A DNA stretch of 10,973 bases, taken from CAZVRZ01 sp964629965 (GTDB lineage Bacteria; Chloroflexota; Anaerolineae; Anaerolineales; UBA4823). A model generated the notes under the pieces. That model saw nothing but the letters and a program-made list of their open reading frames with translations, was not told the DNA's origin and did no database searches. The translations under genes were made by a program, and so were the position numbers. The stretch lies in contig CAZVRZ010000165.1 of assembly GCA_964629965.1 (NCBI GenBank), forward strand, positions 1-10,973, read 5' to 3'. Below, piece by piece: positions 5,586 through 10,973 of the stretch (its first letter is position 1; every line of letters starts with the position of its first letter).

Positions 5586-8501
5586 TCAAAGCAGCCCTTC
5601 CTCCTCCAGCCACTGCTGGACAGTGGCTGCGCGGGGATCTTCGCTAGCCTGGTAAACCGCCAGCGCCTGCCGCCACAGTTCGCCGGTGCGTTGGCGGTCG
5701 CCCAGTTCGCAGTATGCCAGGCCCATATTAGCCAGGGCGTTGCCTTCGCCGCGCCGGTCGCCGGCCTGGCGGGCAATTTCCAACCGCTGCTGGTAGAGCT
5801 CGATTGCCTGCGGGTAATTGCCTTGCGAAGAGTAGAGCATGCCCAGGTTATTTAAAACGGAGCCTTCGCCGCGCCGGTTGCCCACCTGGCGATCGATGAG
5901 CAGCGCCTGCCGGTAGAGCTCGATCGCCCGCGGGGTGTCCCCCAGGTTCGCATAGGCGAGACCCAGGTTGCCCAGGCTGAGGCCTTCGTTTTTCCGGTCG
6001 CCGAGCTGGCGGTTGATCACCAGCGCCTGCTCGTAAAGCTCGATGGCCTGCTGCACATCGCCCAGGGTGTGGATGGCGCCGCCCAGGCAGCCCAGCGCCA
6101 CGCTTTCACCGCGCCGGTCGCCCACCTGGCGGTCGATTGCCAGCGCTTGCTGGAAATGCTCGATTGCCTGTGTGGTTTCGCCCAGGTAGAAGCAGGCATT
6201 GCCCAGATTGATCAGGTCGGCGGCTTCACGACTTCGATCGCCGCCGCTGGCGACCAATTCGCGATCGATGAGCAGCGCCTGCCGGTAAAATTCGATTGCC
6301 TGGTGATACTCGCCCAGGGCAGTGCAGGCCAGGCCCAGGTTGCCCAGGGCGTTGCCTTCGCCGGTCCGGTCGCCGGTCTGGATGGCGATCTCCAGGTGCT
6401 GCCGGTAGAATTCGCTCGCCCGTTGCGTCTCGCCCAGGCTGGCGTGCGCCAGGCCCAGGTTGCCCAGGTGAACGCCTTCGGCCTGCCGGTCTCCCAGTGT
6501 GCGAGCGGCAGCCAGGGCGCGCTCGATGAACGGCATGTGCTGGAGCGGTGTCAGGGTCAGGTCGAGCACCTCCCACATGCGCCCGGGTAAATCGCATAGC
6601 CATCGCTCGGCGAAGTTTATCTCTCCCGCCTGGCTTGTTTCATCTGTGCCGGATCGCACTGGCCAACCTGATCTTTCATCTGCCAATCTTTGCCACAGCG
6701 TTTCCAGGTGAGGCCACAGGCTGCGGAAGCGCTGCAGGGCCTTGATCATATTTTCGCCGCCTTTTTTGTACAGATCGTTGGCTGCTGCGCCTTCGGCCAG
6801 GAAATATGCCGCGGCGCGTTCCAGTGTTGCCGCGGCTTCTTTTTCCTGCCTCAGCAGGCGAGATTGGGCGAACAGGAGCGCTAGATCGTGCATGCTGTAA
6901 TCCCCGCTCTCGACGCGGTATTCCAGCAGACCGTGCTTGCGCAGGGAGTTCAGGGCTTCTCTTCCAGACCCCTCCCCTGACCCCTCTCCATTGGTATACC
7001 AATGGGGAGGGGTCAGGATGGCCTGCGCCGCTGCCAGGTCGAAGGGTGCGCCGAAGACACCCAGGCCGCGGAAGGCGGCTTGCAGATCTTGGGGCAGCAG
7101 GCGGTAGGATAGTTCTAGCGAGGCTTCCACATCCAGATCGGGATCATCCGGGTCTTTGAGTGCTGCTAAACGCCGGCACTCGTCTTTTAGGCTCTCCAGC
7201 AGGTCTTCGATCTGCCAATCGGGGTTGGCCTGCAGTAGGGCGGCGGCGATGCGCAGCGCCAGCGGCAGGTAACCGCACTGCTTGGCCAACGCTTCGATCG
7301 ATGCGGGCGCTGTACTCGGCGCGAGCAGTGTTATCAGCAGGGCGGCTGCCTCTCCGGCCTCCAGCACATCCAGGCGCAGCATGTGCAAGCCCTGGGCGGG
7401 CAGGCTGAAATCCCAGCGCGATGTAATCACCGCTGCAGACGGTACCGGTGGCAGCAGCGGTTTGACTTGCTGGGCGCTGCGGGCGTTATCCAGCAGCAGC
7501 AGGCAGGCATTTTCCTCAAGCGCCCCGCGGTATACCTCGCTCAAGGCGGCCGGCTCATCGGGCAGGCGCGTGCCTGGGTAAAAGCGTTCCAGCAAGCGGC
7601 GCATGGCAGCGTAGGGATCGAGCGGAGAGCTTGTTCCTTGCAGGTCGATCTCGAGCTGGGCAGCGGGGTAGCTTTCGGCTAGCTCGCGGCACAGGGCGCG
7701 CGCCAGGGCGGTCTTGCCCACCCCGCCCGCGCCGCACAGGCCGGCGATGTGCGCCTCACGAATGTGCGCCTCGCCAGAGTCTAGAAATTTCTTACGCAGG
7801 TAGGCCAGCTCTTTCTCGCGGCCGGTAAAATCTGGCGGCGGGCTTTGCAGGGTGTGCAGCAGAGCGGGCAGGGAGGGTTGGGAAACGTAAATGTGCTTGC
7901 CGCCGGTGAACACGTCCCCCTCGACGCGGGCATGATCGCCGATATGAATATCGCCTGCGCTTGCGCTGAGTACAGCGCCCACAGCGCCTGCGCCCACGAC
8001 TTCGTGGGCAGGAGGCAACTGCGGGCTGGGCTGGCTTACCCTGGCAGGCTGGCCTTTGTGCAGGACGCGCCACCAGGGAACGGCGAAGCGAGCATCTTTT
8101 TCCAGGGCTTCCTCGTAAGCGTACGCCAGCCATTTCCAGTACTTGAGGGTGGCTGCCGGGCAGGCGGTTTCGGCATTGCCCATCTGTGCCAGAACGCGGC
8201 GCAGGTCGGCAATGGTTTTCGTCTCCCCTTCGGGAATTGCGGCGATCACCCCGGCCACATCCGCGGGGGAAGGGATGAACATCGATTGGGCGTGCAGCCG
8301 CCTGGCCTTGGCAGGGTCGAGCAGGTGAAACGATGAAGGTGGGGCGTGTTGCAACTTTTTCAGGTAAGACTTGGCGCGGTCGCTACCAGACGGCGGCTGC
8401 CGGTGCTTAGACTGATCGATCATGGTTGAGGGGGCCGGCGGCTGCGGGCATTTTGACTGATCGATCATGGTGCTTGAGGCCGGCGGGGCACGGCGAGGCA
8501 T
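5586..8501 (-). CDS. STAND NTPase: MGMT-like domain, NB-ARC and seven TPRs
   Basis: It is a 971-aa signal-transduction ATPase of the AP-ATPase/NB-ARC class, expected to oligomerise when its TPR sensor meets a ligand. Order: a duplicated TMIDQSK tract (11-32); an MGMT/ATL-like domain (about 75-150: IPEGETKTIADLR ... VPWWRVLHKG); a Gly/Ala and beta-rich linker (165-206, GDVFTGGKHIYV); NB-ARC with P-loop GAGGVGKT (257-264), Walker B LLLLDNA (D338), ITSRW (R362), GYLPLAL (410-416) and MHD (537-539). Seven 40-44-residue kinesin-light-chain-like TPRs follow (670-953). The MGMT-like part has PWWRV where methyltransferases have PCHRV, so it lacks the acceptor cysteine and could only bind, as ATL proteins do. 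The winged-helix part is interrupted by a palindrome-encoded insert (496-509). ATG 8501 has AAAGGA upstream; M12 and M27 are alternative starts. It begins 24 nt after dinB-like. The ligand and output are unknown. Confidence 0.9.
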   Translation of the reverse strand: MPRRAPPASSTMIDQSKCPQPPAPSTMIDQSKHRQPPSGSDRAKSYLKKLQHAPPSSFHLLDPAKARRLHAQSMFIPSPADVAGVIAAIPEGETKTIADLRRVLAQMGNAETACPAATLKYWKWLAYAYEEALEKDARFAVPWWRVLHKGQPARVSQPSPQLPPAHEVVGAGAVGAVLSASAGDIHIGDHARVEGDVFTGGKHIYVSQPSLPALLHTLQSPPPDFTGREKELAYLRKKFLDSGEAHIREAHIAGLCGAGGVGKTALARALCRELAESYPAAQLEIDLQGTSSPLDPYAAMRRLLERFYPGTRLPDEPAALSEVYRGALEENACLLLLDNARSAQQVKPLLPPVPSAAVITSRWDFSLPAQGLHMLRLDVLEAGEAAALLITLLAPSTAPASIEALAKQCGYLPLALRIAAALLQANPDWQIEDLLESLKDECRRLAALKDPDDPDLDVEASLELSYRLLPQDLQAAFRGLGVFGAPFDLAAAQAILTPPHWYTNGEGSGEGSGREALNSLRKHGLLEYRVESGDYSMHDLALLFAQSRLLRQEKEAAATLERAAAYFLAEGAAANDLYKKGGENMIKALQRFRSLWPHLETLWQRLADERSGWPVRSGTDETSQAGEINFAERWLCDLPGRMWEVLDLTLTPLQHMPFIERALAAARTLGDRQAEGVHLGNLGLAHASLGETQRASEFYRQHLEIAIQTGDRTGEGNALGNLGLACTALGEYHQAIEFYRQALLIDRELVASGGDRSREAADLINLGNACFYLGETTQAIEHFQQALAIDRQVGDRRGESVALGCLGGAIHTLGDVQQAIELYEQALVINRQLGDRKNEGLSLGNLGLAYANLGDTPRAIELYRQALLIDRQVGNRRGEGSVLNNLGMLYSSQGNYPQAIELYQQRLEIARQAGDRRGEGNALANMGLAYCELGDRQRTGELWRQALAVYQASEDPRAATVQQWLEEEGLL
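5643..6494. repeat. Seven ~120-bp tandem repeats encoding TPRs
   Basis: The 3' part of the STAND gene is a near-regular 120-bp periodicity. The units encode GDRxxEG.aLgNLGlAy..LGd...AIE.Y.QAL.I.RQ. Units are residues 670-709, 710-753, 754-793, 794-833, 834-873, 874-913 and 914-953; the second has four extra residues before the next GDR. Conserved TPR positions (L, G/A, Y, A, A) are kept throughout. Nucleotide similarity between adjacent units is high, suggesting recent duplication or homogenisation. Confidence 0.85.
6967..7016. repeat. 40-bp near-perfect palindrome inserted in the STAND gene
   Basis: The arms are 6977-6996 and 6997-7016, meeting at ggtatacc with no loop. All 20 pairs match except one (t6987 against g7006). 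Next to it the 12-mer gacccctcccct (6967-6978) is a direct repeat of the arm sequence starting at 6979. It is read through in frame as TPPHWYTNGEGSGEGSG, between the strand ending AQAILT and helix EALNSLRKHGLLEY of the winged-helix region, where relatives have a short acidic linker. The form is that of a REP- or RPE-like mobile palindromic unit. It is not a terminator, since it lies mid-gene. Confidence 0.85.
7968..8009. repeat. GGGTAC-type repeat with adjoining hairpin in the STAND linker
   Basis: The 19-mer gagtacagcgcccacagcg (7968-7986) matches the histidine kinase 19-mer at 18 of 19 bases, but lies antisense to its gene and is translated as AVGAVL. Five bases later, gcccacga-ct-tcgtgggc (7992-8009) forms an 8-bp perfect stem. 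Both fall in the flexible linker between the MGMT-like and NB-ARC domains. Confidence 0.8.
8411..8471. repeat. Duplicated 45-bp unit carrying a 12-bp palindrome at the STAND N-terminus
   Basis: The 16-mer actgatcgatcatggt occurs at 8411-8426 and 8456-8471, 45 bases apart, with partly repeated flanks rich in gccggcgg. Each copy holds the perfect palindrome atgatcgatcat, or its core as read from the other strand. The duplication gives TMIDQSK twice, 15 residues apart, so each copy supplies an in-frame ATG. Confidence 0.75.
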
Positions 8502-8525
8502 GGATTCCTTTCAGGCTTTCTCCGC

Positions 8526-9038
8526 TCACGAATTCTGTGCTGGCTGCACGAAGTAGATAAAATCCAGGTCGCCGGGCGAGTGACCAAAGGTCGTCAACGC
8601 CATGGCAACTTCGCTGCGATGCTGCATGGAGTGCAGTGCCAGGTGCAGCAGCATTTGCCAGCGCACGAACGAGCGCTCTTGCCCGTGCCGGTCGCTCACC
8701 AGCACTTTTTCGGCCAGGGCAGCTTCGTCCAGGCAGGTGACGAACTGGCGCAGCGTTTCGGCTTCTGCAGCCCAGGCGGAGCGCAAGACGGGCAGGGTGG
8801 GGTAGTCTTCGCTGGCAGGCAGGGTGGCGGTCAGTGCGCCGAACTGCGCCAGGCTGCGCCACACCCATTCGTACCGCAGCATGTGGAATAGCATTTCTTT
8901 GATGCTGGATTGGTTGCACCGCCCGGGAGTGGTATATTCTTCTTCGCTCAGCTTGGCGGCACTATTTAACAGGCGCGTGGTAGCCCAGGCATTATAAGCG
9001 CACAGGGTGGTCAGAAGCGATGGGGTGATCCCGTTCAA
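8526..9038 (-). CDS. DinB/YfiT-fold metal-binding protein
   Basis: It is a four-helix-bundle protein of 170 aa in the DinB superfamily, members of which bind a divalent metal through three histidines; some are thiol (bacillithiol or mycothiol)-dependent transferases, but many have unknown function. The candidate ligands are H52 (LFHMLRYEW, helix 2) and H136 and H140 in LLHLALHSMQHRSEV, which aligns to the usual HxxNHxxHHRGQ pattern. I chose TTG 9038 as start: AAGGAG lies at 9048-9053, 9 nt upstream, and its TTGA overlaps the stop of the SGNH gene. The longer in-frame ATG (9110) would add basic residues encoded inside the upstream gene and has no family support. It is followed after 24 nt by the STAND gene. 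It was probably coupled to its upstream neighbour in translation; a functional link is not shown. Confidence 0.88.
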   Translation of the reverse strand: MNGITPSLLTTLCAYNAWATTRLLNSAAKLSEEEYTTPGRCNQSSIKEMLFHMLRYEWVWRSLAQFGALTATLPASEDYPTLPVLRSAWAAEAETLRQFVTCLDEAALAEKVLVSDRHGQERSFVRWQMLLHLALHSMQHRSEVAMALTTFGHSPGDLDFIYFVQPAQNS

Positions 9039-10849
9039 ATGCGTCTTCTCCTTTTCAAACCGATGAACGCCGCGCCAACCAGCACGAGCGGTGCGGCGAC
9101 GGATGGACACAAACGCCGCCCTCCGGCTTTCTCGGCCTGGGTAGCAGCAGGCTGGGCGGTGGGGGCAGCTTTCACCGGTTGAACGGGGGTGGCTGCCTCG
9201 GTGACAGCTTCCTGCACTTCGGCCCCGTTCTGATTGGCTGCCCCGCCATCCACCGCATCGGCGACGATCAGCGTGAGATCATCGATCCATATCTCGCCGG
9301 TGTTAGGCGTGTCGGGATAGGTGGAAAAGCCAAACCCAATCCCGACGATCTGTTCCGGATTGGCAAAGGGGGCGCCGGCGTTCTCTTCCCATTCCACGCG
9401 CCGCAGCTCATCCCAGTGCAAGGAATATTGGATCCAGCCCTTGGCGCTGTCGGGCGGCGCCTCGATGGTAAAGCTGTAGGACTCGGTCTGGTCATGGCTG
9501 CCGCCGAATAGGTCCAGGTTAAAGATCAAGCCGGGCTGGCTGGCGCGCAGGTAAAAGACGATCCCTGCCGCCTTGCTCCAATTCTGTAACGGATCGTAGA
9601 ACAGGCTGCAGGTGGCCCAACTGTTGGCCTTGACATCGAAATTGATATGCAGCGCCTGGCTGCCCCAGTGTACCACCTCCGCCTGCGGTGTGCAGTCGAT
9701 GGTGGTCTGGCTGCCATCTTCGAAGTACGTTATCCAGCCGTTGGTATGGGCCGGCGCGCCGCTCTCGAAAAGATCGATGATATCGCCGCCGTAAGGCTGC
9801 GAGACTCCATCGTCACCCGGCCCAGGCAGGATGACCGGCGCTTCGGTCGCAACCGATTCGACTGGCGTCTCGCCGGCAGCCTCGGTCGCTGGCAGCACCG
9901 GTTCCGGCGGCAGGTTGGCCTTCCAGCGCTGGTAGAAATAGTTCAGCATGGGCAGGAACTCGGTGGTGGCTTTGCGGTTGCCTTCGCGGTTGGGGTGATC
10001 GTCGCCGCTGGGGTAATAGGCGTTGTTACCGCCCTGGTTGTTGGTGTATTCTAACAGCCCGCCCTGGATGCGATGGTGGTTATCGGGATCGGTCAGCACG
10101 TTGTAGAAATCGAACACGGCCACGTTGCTGTAGGGATAATTGTTTTCCGCCAGCCAGTCCCGCACCAGCCAGGTATTGAAGGCCCGGGCATTCGCGCCGT
10201 AGGTATCGTCCATCAGCGGCGGGGCCGTGATCACCACGAAGAGCTTATCCGGGCGGGTGATGAAGTAAGTCAGCAGTTGGTTGTAGATGTATCGAGCATT
10301 CCCCACCGTCAGTTCATCGCCCGCTTGGGGCGGGTCACCGGGGCTGCCTTCCAGGGCCGAATTTGGAAAGCAGGATTTGAACATAATGATCTCGTTCTCA
10401 CCGCCGGGGTTATCGAAGGTGCGGGTGTAATCCGAATGCTGGTCGGCCTCCTCAAAAAGCGCCTGCAGGTAACGGCTGCTTTGGTCTGCCAGGAACCATT
10501 CCGGCCAGTTGACGATATCGGTGCGGTCGCCAATGGAATCCGGCCCCCAGCCGTAGTTGGTATCGCTGACAAAGTAATTATTCTCTGCCAGCGCCCGGCC
10601 CATCCCACCGTCGTCGTCGCGCAGCCAGTTCTCGCCGGTCGAATGATGGACAAAGACCAGGCGCACTGCTTCGGCAGGTGGCGAAGCATCGATGGCCTGG
10701 GAACGAGCAGGCTGCAGGCCCAGCCGTGCGCCGAACAATGCCGTAAAGAGCACGATTGCCAGGATGCTGATTGCCGGCAACTGAGTTGGGTACAACTGAG
10801 TCGGGTACAACTTGCGGAAGATCAAAGCGTGGAGTAGGGATCGAAACAT
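9035..10849 (-). CDS. Secreted or surface SGNH-like protein with C-terminal jelly-roll domain and membrane tail
   Basis: It is a 604-aa exported protein. The N-terminus has a basic start and hydrophobic helix (about 25-42) as signal peptide or anchor. Residues 63-310 look like an SGNH-hydrolase variant: VFVHHSTGENW (S70 in HHS in place of GDS), SDTNYGWGPDSIGD, MFKSCFPNSA, LFVVITAPPL, VFDFYNVL and GDDHPN (283-287) as the likely His block. A Pro/Glu/Thr linker (311-350) leads to a beta-sandwich (357-530; LFESG, WGSQALHINFDV, IDDLTLIV) like CBM11/CIA30-type galactose-binding folds. A second low-complexity linker is followed by CPSVAAPL, a short hydrophobic helix and KRRRR at the end, the layout of a C-terminal sorting tail. 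AAGGAGG (10855-10861) lies 5 nt before ATG 10849. It is the first gene of the - strand block. The substrate is unknown; a carbohydrate ester is a guess from the domain mix. Confidence 0.85.
   Translation of the reverse strand: MFRSLLHALIFRKLYPTQLYPTQLPAISILAIVLFTALFGARLGLQPARSQAIDASPPAEAVRLVFVHHSTGENWLRDDDGGMGRALAENNYFVSDTNYGWGPDSIGDRTDIVNWPEWFLADQSSRYLQALFEEADQHSDYTRTFDNPGGENEIIMFKSCFPNSALEGSPGDPPQAGDELTVGNARYIYNQLLTYFITRPDKLFVVITAPPLMDDTYGANARAFNTWLVRDWLAENNYPYSNVAVFDFYNVLTDPDNHHRIQGGLLEYTNNQGGNNAYYPSGDDHPNREGNRKATTEFLPMLNYFYQRWKANLPPEPVLPATEAAGETPVESVATEAPVILPGPGDDGVSQPYGGDIIDLFESGAPAHTNGWITYFEDGSQTTIDCTPQAEVVHWGSQALHINFDVKANSWATCSLFYDPLQNWSKAAGIVFYLRASQPGLIFNLDLFGGSHDQTESYSFTIEAPPDSAKGWIQYSLHWDELRRVEWEENAGAPFANPEQIVGIGFGFSTYPDTPNTGEIWIDDLTLIVADAVDGGAANQNGAEVQEAVTEAATPVQPVKAAPTAQPAATQAEKAGGRRLCPSVAAPLVLVGAAFIGLKRRRRI
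9048..9053 (-). promoter_or_regulatory. Ribosome binding site deciding the DinB TTG start
   Basis: AAGGAG on the - strand lies inside the last codons of the SGNH gene (the KRRRR tail), 9 nt before TTG 9038. With the TTGA stop/start overlap this supports translational coupling and fixes the DinB start. Confidence 0.7.
10779..10813. repeat. 15-bp tandem repeat with GGGTAC core at the SGNH N-terminus
   Basis: The units aactgagttgggtac (10779-10793) and aactgagtcgggtac (10794-10808) differ at one base and are followed by aact. On the coding strand they give YPTQL twice, just before the hydrophobic helix of the signal sequence. The ggGTAC core again matches the dispersed repeats elsewhere in the window. 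Confidence 0.7.
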
Positions 10850-10875
10850 ACAAGCCTCCTTCTCTCAATGATTCC

Positions 10876-10904
10876 ATTATATATAAGAAAGCAGCGCGAA
10901 GCAA
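10876..10904 (-). promoter_or_regulatory. Sigma-70-type promoter for the - strand four-gene block
   Basis: On the - strand, TTGCTT (10899-10904) and TATAAT (10876-10881) are separated by 17 nt. The start of transcription would be near 10868-10870, leaving a leader of about 20 nt with AAGGAGG before ATG 10849. The -10 is perfect; the -35 matches at TTG. It would serve the SGNH, DinB and STAND genes, and perhaps the isochorismatase-like gene. Nothing further is seen from 10905 to the window end. Confidence 0.6.
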
Positions 10905-10973
10905 ATCAGTCTGCGCGGGGGATTTCGTAGCAGTAGAAAAGATTAAAATCAACCCACACAACCAGCGGGAAAT

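Noticed and set aside
5643..6494. Regular repeats considered as a CRISPR or satellite array
   Set aside because: The 120-bp period encodes canonical TPRs in one open frame, with no spacer-repeat structure.
6977..7016. Palindrome considered as a transcription terminator
   Set aside because: It lies in the middle of an open gene and has no T-run on either side.
9039..9110. ATG 9110 as start of the DinB-like gene
   Set aside because: It would add basic residues encoded wholly within the SGNH gene; TTG 9038 has a good ribosome site and starts at the usual family boundary.
10073..10837. 254-codon open frame on the + strand under the SGNH gene
   Set aside because: The opposite strand has a clear signal sequence, SGNH motifs and ribosome site; this frame has none.

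Overview
This window is high-GC bacterial DNA that most resembles a member of the Chloroflexota, probably an Anaerolineae-type genome. That is an inference from the gene families present: a STAND/TPR protein, an MGMT-like domain, an ABC transporter paired with a DUF1854 protein, an SGNH protein with a carbohydrate-binding-like domain, and remnants of a small PH-like membrane protein and an ion channel. No rRNA, tRNA, CRISPR array or transposase was seen.

Layout. Bases 1-981 (+) hold the C-terminal part of a sensor histidine kinase whose N-terminus lies outside the window. Bases 982-2014 have no intact gene. They hold two decayed genes: a small PH-like membrane protein on the + strand, and the pore and last helix of a two-TM potassium-channel-like protein on the - strand. 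Bases 2015-4991 (+) hold a two-gene operon: an ABC exporter half-transporter with a zinc-ribbon N-terminal domain, followed by its DUF1854 partner. Bases 10849-5007 (-) form a co-directional block of four genes read from a promoter near 10876-10904: a secreted or surface SGNH-like protein, a DinB-fold protein, a 971-residue STAND NTPase (MGMT-like domain, NB-ARC, seven TPRs) and an isochorismatase-family hydrolase. The SGNH and DinB genes overlap by 4 nt (TTGA), so they are probably translationally coupled. The two operons converge at 4991/5007.

The most unusual theme is that almost every gene carries short DNA repeats inserted in frame. (i) A GGGTAC-core repeat (consensus about GGGTACRGCG) occurs six times in the histidine kinase, twice between genes, and once or twice in the ABC transporter, DUF1854, STAND and SGNH genes. 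The same 19-base string is read in two different frames inside the kinase, and a copy with one mismatch is read antisense in the STAND gene, so the unit is conserved as DNA and not as peptide. (ii) A 40-bp near-perfect palindrome interrupts the winged-helix part of the STAND protein. (iii) Hairpins and short tandem duplications sit at protein N-termini and linkers. Together these look like a family of small intragenic repeat elements tolerated in loops and tails. The other notable point is the fusion of an MGMT/ATL-like domain, with no visible acceptor cysteine, to a STAND NTPase.
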